From Kitasatospora aureofaciens (GTDB taxonomy: Bacteria > Actinomycetota > Actinomycetes > Streptomycetales > Streptomycetaceae), in NCBI GenBank assembly GCA_000720845.1, contig JODU01000005.1, positions 310,001 to 374,000 on the forward strand: 64,000 nucleotides of DNA, given 5' to 3'. Of this stretch, positions 52,193 through 60,118 are shown one piece after another; within the stretch, counting starts at the first letter, position 1, and each line of letters opens with the position of its first letter. The notes under the pieces were generated by a model. That model saw only the letters and a program-made list of their open reading frames with translations. It ran no database searches and was not told the DNA's origin. A program made the position numbers and the translations under genes.

Positions 52193-53007
52193 TGTCTGTA
52201 GCCCTCCGCCGCCGCCTCGATCATGTCCAGGGACGCCTCCAGGGGCAGAGCCGTGACCCTGAGAAGATCGTAATCCGCCTGTACCCGCTTCACTACTGCC
52301 GGATCGTCCAGCAGACTGCCCGACAGCACGCCCTCTGTATAGACGGTCGGCGGGGCGTCGTCGAACCCCATGAGCTTCATTGCCTTGCCCATCTGGGGAT
52401 GGGCTCCGGCGGAGAACGGGAGTACCTGGACCAGGATCTTGCGGTCACGCACCAGATCCGCGACATGCTCCAGTTGCTGGGCCATCACAGCGGGAGAGCC
52501 GACCGGGACGCGCAGTACGGCTTCGTGCAGCAGAGCCCAATAGACGGGGCGCGTGACGTCCTTGAGCAGCCGGGTGCGGTCCATGCGGAGACCGACCATC
52601 TCCTCGATCCACTCGTCCGCCGACAGCGGGTTGCTGGCCAGGTAGAGCGCGCGGGCGTACCCAGGCGTCTGCAACAGTCCTGGAACCACTGAGGGCGCCC
52701 ACTCGCAGATACTCGTCGCCAGCCGTTCCAGTTCCGCCGCGTGCGCGAAGTACTCCGTATACGGCTGGTCCTTGATGAGCTTCTTCCACAGTCGCTCGAA
52801 AATACCGTCGGTTTGCAGCGCCTCGTCGATCCGCTGGGCCACATCCAACTGCGGTTTCCGAATTGCCTGTTCGAACTGGTCGATGTAGCCGCCCGAGACG
52901 AATACCCTTGCTCCCAGCTCGACTTGGGTGATTCCGGCGTCCTCCCGCCGTCGTTTCAGTTCCGTTCCGAAGAACTCCCACGCGGCCTGCCGTGAACCAT
53001 TGGCCAT
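52174..53007 (-). CDS. Scr1/WhiJ-family helix-turn-helix regulator
   Basis: 277 residues. The N-terminal helix-turn-helix (FFGTELKRRREDAGITQVELGARVFVSGGYIDQFEQAIRKP) is followed by the C-terminal domain typical of this family (YFAHAAELERLATSICEWAPSVVPGLLQTPGYARALY, then VLPFSAGAHPQMGKAMKLMGF). WhiJ-like proteins control development and antibiotic production. Base composition is noticeably lower in GC than the neighbours. Starts at ATG 53007 after a GGGGGG tract. Confidence 0.92.
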   Translation of the reverse strand: MANGSRQAAWEFFGTELKRRREDAGITQVELGARVFVSGGYIDQFEQAIRKPQLDVAQRIDEALQTDGIFERLWKKLIKDQPYTEYFAHAAELERLATSICEWAPSVVPGLLQTPGYARALYLASNPLSADEWIEEMVGLRMDRTRLLKDVTRPVYWALLHEAVLRVPVGSPAVMAQQLEHVADLVRDRKILVQVLPFSAGAHPQMGKAMKLMGFDDAPPTVYTEGVLSGSLLDDPAVVKRVQADYDLLRVTALPLEASLDMIEAAAEGYRQCAGTT

Positions 53008-53121
53008 AACCAACCCCCCTGCGCTGACCTGTACTTGTAGTGCATGTACTCCTGCCGAGTGTAGGCACCTCGCGGCATTCTGGGGGCACGAAGAGTGAAA
53101 CCGTAAAGCGAAGGGAAAGCG

Positions 53122-53328
53122 ATGGAGGCACGGCACTCGGCGCTCTGCGTCGAAGGAGCGGAGGACACGGTGGAAGAATTGCGCGCGGTGCTCGCGGAGG
53201 CAGGAATTGTTCTGCCCTCACTCGGGCTCGACCCGGTGAGTCTCGCGCGGGAGGCACCCTGTCCACTCGTCGAATTGGGCCGGTGTTCCGTGGAGACCGC
53301 GCGGCGCCTCGCGGCGGCGCTGCGATGA
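53122..53328 (+). CDS. Small hypothetical protein
   Basis: 68 residues, MEARHSALCVEGAEDTVEELRAVLAEAGI onwards. It is acidic, Ala/Leu-rich and helical. AGGGAA lies 5-6 bases before the ATG. It is divergent from the Scr1-type regulator, and its stop overlaps the next small gene by ATGA. I know of no function. Confidence 0.7.
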   Translation: MEARHSALCVEGAEDTVEELRAVLAEAGIVLPSLGLDPVSLAREAPCPLVELGRCSVETARRLAAALR

Positions 53329-53546
53329 CGACGACGCTGCCCGTCGGGGTCCACGCCGTGGACACCCGTAGTGGCCGGGTCGGGATCGTCATGGGGCACG
53401 AGGGGCCGTACGTGCAGTTGCGGCCGTACGGCGGTGGGCGGGAGTGGGACGCCGAGCCGGGTGACGTACGCCACGCCACCCCGTCCGAGCGGCTCAGCGC
53501 GGCGACGGCGTACACCAACGCGCGAAGCCGTGGCGAGGTGCCTTGA
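53325..53546 (+). CDS. Small hypothetical protein
   Basis: 73 residues, MTTTLPVGVHAVDTRSGRVGIVMGHEGPYVQLRPYGGGREWDAEPGDVRHA. It looks like a small beta-barrel such as a short SH3-like fold, which is inference. Coupled to the preceding gene by ATGA overlap, so the two products are probably made together. Confidence 0.72.
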   Translation: MTTTLPVGVHAVDTRSGRVGIVMGHEGPYVQLRPYGGGREWDAEPGDVRHATPSERLSAATAYTNARSRGEVP

Positions 53547-53568
53547 AGGATGCGCGAGAATGGGCCGC

Positions 53569-54315
53569 ATGAGTCTGTTCCGCGACGACGGCATCGTGCT
53601 GCGCACCCAGAAGCTGGGTGAGGCGGACCGGATCATCACGTTGCTCACGCGCGGTCACGGGCGCGTACGCGCCGTGGCGCGCGGGGTGCGGCGCACGAAG
53701 TCGAAGTTCGGCGCCCGGCTGGAGCCGTTCTCGCACGTGGACGTGCAGTTCTTCTCGAAGAACAGCGAGCTGGTCGGGCGCGGGCTGCCGCTGTGCACGC
53801 AGAGCGAGACGATCGCGCCCTACGGTGGCGGGATCGTCACCGACTACGCGCGGTACACCGCGGGGACCGCCATGCTGGAGACGGCCGAGCGGTTCACCGA
53901 CCACGAGGGCGAGCCGTCGGTGCAGCAGTACCTGCTGCTGGTCGGCGCGCTCAGGACCCTCGCCCGGGGCGAGCACGCGCCCAACCTGGTGCTCGACGCG
54001 TTCCTGCTGCGCTCGCTGGCCGTGAACGGGTACGCCCCGACCTTCGGGGACTGCGCGAAGTGCGGCCTGCCCGGTCCGAACCGGTTCTTCTCGGTCGGCT
54101 CCGGCGGCTCCGTCTGCGTGGACTGCCGGGTGCCCGGCAGCGTCGTACCCTCGCCGCAGGCCCTGGAACTGCTCGGAGCGCTGCTTGCGGGAGACTGGGG
54201 CACGGCGGACGCGGCCGAGCCGCGGTACGTGAGGGAGGGGAGCGGACTGGTCTCCGCCTATCTGCACTGGCACCTGGAGCGGGGACTGCGCTCCCTGCGG
54301 TACGTCGAGAAGTAG
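53569..54315 (+). CDS. recO: DNA repair protein RecO
   Basis: 248 residues. An N-terminal OB fold (LFRDDGIVLRTQKLGEADRIITLLTRGHGRVRAVARGVRR) is followed by the helical domain and a zinc site (CAKCGLPG and CVDC). RecO loads RecA on SSB-coated single strands with RecR. ATG 53569 is chosen; ATG 53560 is in frame. GAGAAT at 53557-53562 sits 6 bases upstream, consistent with a leaderless mRNA. Confidence 0.95.
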   Translation: MSLFRDDGIVLRTQKLGEADRIITLLTRGHGRVRAVARGVRRTKSKFGARLEPFSHVDVQFFSKNSELVGRGLPLCTQSETIAPYGGGIVTDYARYTAGTAMLETAERFTDHEGEPSVQQYLLLVGALRTLARGEHAPNLVLDAFLLRSLAVNGYAPTFGDCAKCGLPGPNRFFSVGSGGSVCVDCRVPGSVVPSPQALELLGALLAGDWGTADAAEPRYVREGSGLVSAYLHWHLERGLRSLRYVEK

Positions 54316-54327
54316 GAGAGAACCGAT

Positions 54328-55161
54328 ATGGCCGTACGCGGGATTCTGGGACGGCAGCGCCGGGAGTACAGGACGCCGGAGCCGCACCCGTCCGGCGCGC
54401 GGCCGCCGAAGCTCGGTGAGCTGGTCCCGGAGCACGTGGCGATCGTCATGGACGGCAACGGACGCTGGGCCAAGGAGCGCGGGCTGCCGCGCACCGAGGG
54501 GCACAAGGTCGGTGCCGAGCAGGTCATGGACGTGCTCCAGGGCGCGATCGAGATGGGCGTGGGGAACATCTCCCTGTACGCCTTCTCCACCGAGAACTGG
54601 AAGCGCTCGCCGGAGGAGGTGCGCTTCCTGATGAACTTCAACCGCGACTTCATCCGCAAGTCCCGCGACACCCTCGACGAGCTGGGGGTGCGGGTGCGCT
54701 GGGCGGGGCGGATGCCCAAACTGTGGAAGTCGGTGGCCAAGGAGCTCCAGGTCGCGCAGGAGCAGACCAAGGAGAACGACCGGCTCACGCTGTACTTCTG
54801 CATGAACTACGGCGGCCGGGCCGAGATCGCCGACGCGGCGCAGGCCCTCGCCGAGGACGTACGGGCCGGGAGGCTCGACCCGTCGAAGGTGAACGAGAAG
54901 ACGCTCGCGAAGTACCTGTACTACCCGGACATGCCGGACGTGGACCTGTTCCTGCGGCCGAGCGGGGAGCAGCGGACGTCGAACTACCTGATCTGGCAGA
55001 GCGCGTACGCGGAGATGGTCTTCCAGGACGTGCTGTGGCCGGACTTCGACCGACGCGACCTGTGGCGGGCCTGCCTGGAGTTCGCCTCCCGCGACCGCCG
55101 CTTCGGCGGCGCCATCCCCAACGAGGAGCTCCTCGCCATGGAGGGCCGCAGTACCCAGTGA
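54328..55161 (+). CDS. uppS: Isoprenyl (undecaprenyl-type) diphosphate synthase
   Basis: 277 residues, cis-prenyltransferase. Visible are HVAIVMDGNGRWAKERG with catalytic Asp42, the ISLYAFSTENWKRSPEEV substrate motif and DLFLRPSGEQRTSNYLIWQSAYAEMVF at the C-terminal side. It extends an allylic diphosphate with isopentenyl diphosphate to make the lipid carrier for cell-wall synthesis. The ATG follows GGAGAG and lies 12 bases after recO. Confidence 0.95.
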   Translation: MAVRGILGRQRREYRTPEPHPSGARPPKLGELVPEHVAIVMDGNGRWAKERGLPRTEGHKVGAEQVMDVLQGAIEMGVGNISLYAFSTENWKRSPEEVRFLMNFNRDFIRKSRDTLDELGVRVRWAGRMPKLWKSVAKELQVAQEQTKENDRLTLYFCMNYGGRAEIADAAQALAEDVRAGRLDPSKVNEKTLAKYLYYPDMPDVDLFLRPSGEQRTSNYLIWQSAYAEMVFQDVLWPDFDRRDLWRACLEFASRDRRFGGAIPNEELLAMEGRSTQ

Positions 55162-55172
55162 GCCCCGGGCGG

Positions 55173-55248
55173 CAAAATCAGCCCGTCCGGCGCTTGAGGA
55201 CGAGGCCGTTCAGGCCGATACAGGGGCCCGGGGCGCAGCCCCGGCCCC
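55173..55248. repeat. Streptomyces-type intergenic element with terminator stem
   Basis: AAAATCAGCCCGTCCGGCGC followed by TTGAGGACGAGG, then the stem CCGGGGC-GCA-GCCCCGG (55228-55244). I recall near-identical copies between many Streptomyces genes, usually at convergent ends, as here between uppS and zur. It probably serves as a bidirectional terminator. Confidence 0.7.
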
Positions 55249-55255
55249 GCCCCGC

Positions 55256-55675
55256 TCAACCGCCGGAGGCCCCCGCGCAGTCGGCGCAGGTGCCGAAGAT
55301 CTCCACCGTGTGCGCCACGTTGACGTAGCCGTGCTCCGCGGCGATGGCCTCGGCCCACTTCTCCACCGCGGGGCCCTCCACCTCGACGGCCTTGCCGCAG
55401 GCGCGGCAGACCAGGTGGTGGTGATGGTCGCCGGTGGAGCAGCGGCGATAGACCGACTCGCCCTCGGCGGTGCGCAGGACGTCGACCTCGCCGGCGTCGG
55501 CGAGGGACTGCAGGGTGCGGTAGACCGTGGTGAGCCCGACCGCGTCGCCCTTGTGCTTGAGCATGTCGTGGAGCTCCTGCGCGCTGCGGAACTCCTCGAC
55601 CTCCTGAAGGGCGGCCGACACGGCAGCCCGCTGCCGGGTGGCGCGGCCCTTCACGGGCGGTCCAGCGGTGGTCAC
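55256..55675 (-). CDS. zur: Fur family zinc uptake regulator Zur
   Basis: 139 residues. A winged helix (RATRQRAAVSAALQEVEEFRSAQELHDMLKHKGDAVGLTTVYRTLQSLADAGEVD) is followed by HHHHLVCRACGK and CADC, the metal-binding dimer domain with two CxxC pairs. The znuACB genes immediately upstream on the same strand, and the Zur-box-like site before znuA, make it zinc-specific rather than iron-specific. The GTG start has AGGAGG 5 bases upstream. Confidence 0.93.
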   Translation of the reverse strand: MTTAGPPVKGRATRQRAAVSAALQEVEEFRSAQELHDMLKHKGDAVGLTTVYRTLQSLADAGEVDVLRTAEGESVYRRCSTGDHHHHLVCRACGKAVEVEGPAVEKWAEAIAAEHGYVNVAHTVEIFGTCADCAGASGG

Positions 55676-55736
55676 TGGTTCCTCCTCACGTCTTCGCGGC
55701 TTGCCGGGCCATTGTGCCAGCCCGGTTCGCCCGCGG

Positions 55737-56639
55737 TCAGACGCCGACCTCGTCGGCGGCCCCCCTGGTGGCCGGAATCTTGCACTCCGCCGGATCCGCG
55801 GCGGGCTCGGTGGCGGCGAGCGCCCGCGCGCGTCGCCTGGCCAGCGGGGCGGCCAGCACGCTCAGCACGATGAACGCGCCGATGGTGAGCAGCACGATCG
55901 TCGCGCCGGGCGGTACGTCCTGGTAGTACGAGGTCACCGTGCCGCCGAGCGTCACGGTCACGCCGAGCGCGACGGCGATCGCGAAGGTGGCGGCGAAGCT
56001 GCGGGTGAGCTGCTGCGCGGCGGCCACCGGGACCACCATCAGCGCCGACACGAGCAGCAGCCCGACGACGCGCATCGCGACGGTCACGGTGACCGCCGCC
56101 GTGACGGCCGTCAGCAGGTTCAGCGCGCGCACCGGCAGCCCGGTGACCCGGGCGAACTCCTCGTCCTGGCTGACGGCGAACAGCTGGCGGCGCAGGCCGA
56201 CGGTGACGAGGACCACGAGGGCGGCCAGCACGCAGATCGCGGTGACGTCGGACTCGGAGACCGTCGACAGGGAGCCGAAGAGGTACGAGGTGAGGTTGGC
56301 GTTGGAGCCGCCCGGCGCGAGGTTGATGAACATCACGCCGCCCGCCATGCCGCCGTAGAAGAGCATGGCGAGGGCGATGTCGCCGCGGGTCTTGCCGTAC
56401 CAGCGGATCAGCTCCATGAGGACCGCGCCGAGGACGGAGACCAGGGTCGCCATCCAGACGGGGGACCAGGAGAGCAGGAAGCCGAGGCCGACGCCGGTCA
56501 TCGCCACGTGGCCGATGCCGTCGCCCATGAGGGCCTGGCGGCGCTGGACCAGATAGATGCCGATGGCCGGGGCGGTGATGCCGACCAGGACGGCGGCGAG
56601 CAGCGCCCGCTGCATGAAGGCGTAGTTCAGGATTTCCAT
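55737..56639 (-). CDS. znuB: Zinc ABC transporter permease
   Basis: 300 residues with about eight or nine membrane segments. GDGIGHVAMTGVGLGFLLS and YLFGSLSTVSESDV are typical of the ABC-3 family of manganese/zinc permeases. It pairs with ZnuC and receives zinc from ZnuA. It lies 10 bases after znuC and 61 bases before zur. Confidence 0.95.
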   Translation of the reverse strand: MEILNYAFMQRALLAAVLVGITAPAIGIYLVQRRQALMGDGIGHVAMTGVGLGFLLSWSPVWMATLVSVLGAVLMELIRWYGKTRGDIALAMLFYGGMAGGVMFINLAPGGSNANLTSYLFGSLSTVSESDVTAICVLAALVVLVTVGLRRQLFAVSQDEEFARVTGLPVRALNLLTAVTAAVTVTVAMRVVGLLLVSALMVVPVAAAQQLTRSFAATFAIAVALGVTVTLGGTVTSYYQDVPPGATIVLLTIGAFIVLSVLAAPLARRRARALAATEPAADPAECKIPATRGAADEVGV

Positions 56640-56649
56640 GGGTGCCTTC

Positions 56650-57420
56650 TCAGCTCAGCAGTCCGGTGCGGACCGGCTCGGCGCCGGACGGTGCGTGCGG
56701 GTGGACGTGGTCGTGGCCGGGCAGCGCGTGCTGGCCGACCGCCTCGGGCGGCGGGCCGTCGTGCAGCACGCAGCCGTCGCGGAGCACCACGGCCCGGTCG
56801 ATCAGCGGCTCCAGCGGGCCCAGCTCGTGCAGGACGAGCAGGACGGTGGCGCCGGCCGCGACCTGTTTGCGCAGGGTCGCCGCCAGCACCTCCTGGCTGG
56901 CCAGGTCGACGCCGGCCATCGGCTCGTCCATGATCAGCAGTTCGGGTTCGGCGGCGAGCGCGCGGGCGATCAGCACGCGCTGGTGCTGGCCGCCGGAGAG
57001 GGCGTTCACCGAGTCCTTGGCGCGGTCCGCCATGCCGACCAGGTCGAGGGCGCGGCGTACGGCCTCGTGGTCCGCCTTGCGCAGGACGCCGAAGCGGGCC
57101 CGGGAGAGCCGGCCCGAGGCGACCACCTCGGTCACGGTGGCGGGGACGCCGCCCGCGGCCGTGGTGCGCTGCGGGACGTAGCCCAGGCGCGCCCAGTCGC
57201 GGAAGCGGCGCCTGGGGGTGCCGAACAGTTCGATCTCCCCGGCGGTGACCGGCACCTGGCCGATGATCGTGCGCACGGCCGTGGACTTGCCCGAGCCGTT
57301 GGCGCCGAGCAGCGCGACCACCTGGCCGCGCCGCACGGTGAGGTCGATGCCGCGCAGGACGGGGCGTGAGCCCAGCTCGGCGCGGACGCCGCGCAGGGAT
57401 ATGACGGACTCGTCGCTCAC
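56650..57420 (-). CDS. znuC: Zinc ABC transporter ATP-binding protein
   Basis: 256 residues from GTG 57420, with GGAGG about 6 bases upstream. Walker A GANGSGKST, signature LSGGQHQRVLIARAL and Walker B LLIMDEPMAGVD are present, followed by a His-rich C-terminal tail (GQHALPGHDHVHPH) that could bind metal. It powers zinc import through ZnuB. Confidence 0.95.
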   Translation of the reverse strand: MSDESVISLRGVRAELGSRPVLRGIDLTVRRGQVVALLGANGSGKSTAVRTIIGQVPVTAGEIELFGTPRRRFRDWARLGYVPQRTTAAGGVPATVTEVVASGRLSRARFGVLRKADHEAVRRALDLVGMADRAKDSVNALSGGQHQRVLIARALAAEPELLIMDEPMAGVDLASQEVLAATLRKQVAAGATVLLVLHELGPLEPLIDRAVVLRDGCVLHDGPPPEAVGQHALPGHDHVHPHAPSGAEPVRTGLLS

Positions 57421-57458
57421 GATGTCCTCCGTAACGATCGAACTGCGGGTGGTACTGC

Positions 57459-58439
57459 TTACTTGGCGCCGAGGGCGGTTTCGAGCGCCTTGAGGTTGGA
57501 CTCCATGACCCCGACGTAGTCCTCGCCCTTGGACTTGTCGGTGATGCCCTCCAGCGGATCGAGGACGTCCGTCTTCAGGCCCGCGTCCTTGGCGAGGGTC
57601 TTCGCGGTCTTGTCGGACACCAGTGTCTCGTAGAAGACGGTGGTGACACCGTCGGCCCTGGCCTCCTGCTGGAGCTCCTTGATCCGGGCGGGGCTGGGCT
57701 CGCTCTCCGGGTCCAGGCCGTTGATGGCCTCCTGGGTGAGTCCGTAGCGCTCGGCGAGGTAGCCGAAGGCGGCGTGGTTGGTGAAGAAGACCTTGGTGTC
57801 GGTCTTCGCCAGGCCGTTCTTGAACGCCGTGTCCAGGCCGCCCAGCTTCTTCGCCAGCGCCTCGGCGTTCTCGCGGTAGTCGGCGGCGTGGTCCGGGTCG
57901 GCCTTCTCGAAGGCCTGGGCGACGCCCTCGGCGATCTCGGCGTACTTCACCGGGTCCAGCCACACGTGCGGGTCGAGCGCGTGCTCACCGCCCTCGGAGT
58001 GCTCCTCCTCGGCGTGCTCGTCCGCGTGCTCCTCGCCGCCGTGGTCGTGCTCCACGTTCCCGTGGTCTTCCAGCTTCGTCAGCGTGGCCGCGTCGATCTT
58101 GGTCTTCACGTCGGACTGGGCGATGGCCTCGTCCACGGCGGGCTGGAGGGACTTCAGGTAGAGCACCGCGTCCGCCTCGCCCATCTGGGCGGTCTGCTTG
58201 GCGCTCAGCTCCAGGTCGTGCGGCTCCTGGCCGGGCTCGGTGAGCGTGGTGACGTTCACGTGGTCCCCGCCGATCTGCTCGGCGAGGTACTCCATGGGGT
58301 AGAACGACGCGACGACGTCGAACTTGTCGGTATTGCCCGCCGCCGAGCTGTCGCCGGCGCAGGCGGAGAGGGTGCCGAGGCCGAGCGCGGTGGCCGCGGT
58401 GACTGCTATGCCGGATATGCGGCGTCGTCGTACGTTCAT
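57459..58439 (-). CDS. znuA: Zinc ABC transporter substrate-binding lipoprotein
   Basis: 326 residues from ATG 58439. An N-terminal RRRR stretch, hydrophobic core and lipobox LSAC (Cys27) indicate membrane anchoring outside the cell. A His/Glu-rich loop at about 125-153 (EDHGNVEHDHGGEEHADEHA) and LDPHVWLDP mark it as a zinc-type cluster A-I binding protein. A second in-frame ATG lies at 58448. The predicted promoter would begin transcription at about 58440, which favours 58439 and a leaderless mRNA. Confidence 0.94.
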   Translation of the reverse strand: MNVRRRRISGIAVTAATALGLGTLSACAGDSSAAGNTDKFDVVASFYPMEYLAEQIGGDHVNVTTLTEPGQEPHDLELSAKQTAQMGEADAVLYLKSLQPAVDEAIAQSDVKTKIDAATLTKLEDHGNVEHDHGGEEHADEHAEEEHSEGGEHALDPHVWLDPVKYAEIAEGVAQAFEKADPDHAADYRENAEALAKKLGGLDTAFKNGLAKTDTKVFFTNHAAFGYLAERYGLTQEAINGLDPESEPSPARIKELQQEARADGVTTVFYETLVSDKTAKTLAKDAGLKTDVLDPLEGITDKSKGEDYVGVMESNLKALETALGAK

Positions 58440-58446
58440 GACACTC

Positions 58447-58476
58447 ATTTTCAACAAATATGGAAACGGTTGTCAA
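58447..58476 (-). promoter_or_regulatory. znuA promoter overlapping a Zur-box-like repeat
   Basis: On the minus strand, TTGACA at 58476-58471 and GAAAAT at 58452-58447 have an 18-base spacer. TGGAAACGGTTGTCA at 58461-58475 (plus strand) is an imperfect 7-1-7 inverted repeat of the form seen at Streptomyces Zur sites and covers the -35 box and spacer. Zinc-loaded Zur bound there would block RNA polymerase. Confidence 0.65.
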
Positions 58477-58510
58477 CAAGCACCCGATTCCGCAGATGGG
58501 AGGCCCCGAT

Positions 58511-58541
58511 TTGGCCGTGGGGCGGCCCACGCCGGTAACCT
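58511..58541 (+). promoter_or_regulatory. Candidate glyS promoter
   Basis: TTGGCC at 58511-58516 and TAACCT at 58536-58541 are separated by 19 bases, giving a leader of about 50 bases before the GTG start. Confidence 0.35.
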
Positions 58542-58599
58542 GAAGCATTCTCTGGAAGCATCTCGCTTCGTCGCCCGTCGTCGTAATGAAGAGAGCACC

Positions 58600-59982
58600 G
58601 TGGCCGCCGACAAGATCGACACCATCGTCAGCCTGAGCAAGCGCCGTGGCTTCGTATTCCCCTGCAGTGAGATCTACGGCGGTCAGCGCGCCGCCTGGGA
58701 CTACGGTCCGCTGGGTGTCGAGCTCAAGGAGAACCTCAAGCGCCAGTGGTGGCGCTACATGGTCACCTCGCGCGAGGACGTCGTCGGTCTCGACTCCTCC
58801 GTGATCCTGGCCCCCGAGGTCTGGGTGGCCTCCGGTCACGTCGCGACCTTCACGGACCCGCTGACCGAGTGCACCTCCTGCCACAAGCGGTTCCGCGCGG
58901 ACCACCTGGAGGAGGCGTACGAGGAGAAGAAGGGCCACGCCCCGGAGAACGGTCTGGCCGACCTCAACTGCCCCAACTGCGGCAACAAGGGCACCTTCAC
59001 CGAGCCCAAGCAGTTCTCCGGCCTGCTCTCCACCCACCTCGGCCCGACCCAGGACAGCGGCTCGGTCGCCTACCTGCGGCCCGAGACCGCCCAGGGCATC
59101 TTCACCAACTTCGCCCAGGTGCAGACCACTTCGCGCCGCAAGCCGCCGTTCGGCATCGCCCAGATGGGCAAGTCCTTCCGCAACGAGATCACGCCCGGCA
59201 ACTTCATCTTCCGCACCCGCGAGTTCGAGCAGATGGAGATGGAGTTCTTCGTCAAGCCGGGCGAGGACGAGAAGTGGCAGGAGTACTGGATGGAGCAGCG
59301 CTGGAACTGGTACACGGGCCTCGGTCTCCGCGAGGAGAACATGCGCTGGTACGAGCACCCGGCCGAGAAGCTCTCCCACTACTCCAAGCGCACCGCCGAC
59401 ATCGAGTACCGCTTCTCCTTCGGCGGCAGCGAGTGGGGTGAGCTGGAGGGTGTCGCCAACCGGACCGACTACGACCTCTCCTCGCACGCCAAGGCCTCCG
59501 GCCAGGACCTCTCCTACTACGACCAGGAGGCCCAGGAGCGCTGGACGCCGTACGTCATCGAGCCGGCGGCCGGTGTCGGCCGGGCCATGCTCGCCTTCCT
59601 GCTCGACGCGTACATCGAGGACGAGGCGCCGAACGCCAAGGGCAAGCTGGAGAAGCGCACCGTGCTCCGCCTCGACCCGCGGCTGTCCCCGGTGAAGGTC
59701 GCCGTGCTGCCGCTGTCGCGCAACCCGGAGCTGTCGCCGAAGGCGAAGGGGCTGGCGCAGGCGCTGCGGCAGCACTGGAACATCGAGTTCGACGACGCGG
59801 GTGCGATCGGGCGGCGGTACCGGCGTCAGGACGAGATCGGGACGCCGTTCTGCGTGACGGTCGACTTCGACACGCTGGACGACAACGCGGTGACCGTGCG
59901 GGAGCGGGACACGATGAAGCAGGAGCGTGTGTCGCTGGACCAGATCGAGGGGTACCTCGCTTCTCGGCTCGTCGGCTGCTGA
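58600..59982 (+). CDS. glyS: Glycyl-tRNA synthetase (homodimeric type)
   Basis: 460 residues from GTG 58600, with GAAGAGAG upstream. The class II core is clear: RRGFVFPCSEIYGGQRAAWDYGP at the start, zinc-binding CTSCHKRF and CPNCGNK, YLRPETAQGIFTNF (motif 2 region), and GSEWGELEGVANRTDYDL. The C-terminal anticodon-binding domain begins near residue 360. It charges tRNA-Gly. It is divergent from znuA. Confidence 0.97.
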   Translation: MAADKIDTIVSLSKRRGFVFPCSEIYGGQRAAWDYGPLGVELKENLKRQWWRYMVTSREDVVGLDSSVILAPEVWVASGHVATFTDPLTECTSCHKRFRADHLEEAYEEKKGHAPENGLADLNCPNCGNKGTFTEPKQFSGLLSTHLGPTQDSGSVAYLRPETAQGIFTNFAQVQTTSRRKPPFGIAQMGKSFRNEITPGNFIFRTREFEQMEMEFFVKPGEDEKWQEYWMEQRWNWYTGLGLREENMRWYEHPAEKLSHYSKRTADIEYRFSFGGSEWGELEGVANRTDYDLSSHAKASGQDLSYYDQEAQERWTPYVIEPAAGVGRAMLAFLLDAYIEDEAPNAKGKLEKRTVLRLDPRLSPVKVAVLPLSRNPELSPKAKGLAQALRQHWNIEFDDAGAIGRRYRRQDEIGTPFCVTVDFDTLDDNAVTVRERDTMKQERVSLDQIEGYLASRLVGC

Positions 59983-60003
59983 ACGTCCGTTTGCGTTGAG
60001 GTA

Positions 60004-60024
60004 CCAGGGGGCTCCGCCCCCTGG
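60004..60024 (+). terminator. Terminator after glyS
   Basis: CCAGGGGGC, loop TCC, GCCCCCTGG: a 9-bp perfect stem, 21 bases after the stop. Confidence 0.85.
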
Positions 60025-60037
60025 ACCCCCGGCCTGA

Positions 60038-60076
60038 GCCCACCCACCACCCGACTCGGTCGGGAGGGGGGTGGGC
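60038..60076. terminator. Second, bidirectional hairpin between glyS and chitinase genes
   Basis: GCCCACCC at 60038-60045 pairs with GGGTGGGC at 60069-60076, and the inner CCCGAC pairs with GTCGGG around a TCG loop. It separates two convergent genes. Confidence 0.7.
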
Positions 60077-60118
60077 GTTTCGGCGTTTCGGGGGCCTGGA
60101 TTACACGTTCAGCCCGGC

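Noticed and set aside
58541..58599. A T-box or other riboswitch upstream of glyS
   Set aside because: The leader is about 50 bases, too short for a T-box, and no specifier or antiterminator sequence is seen.
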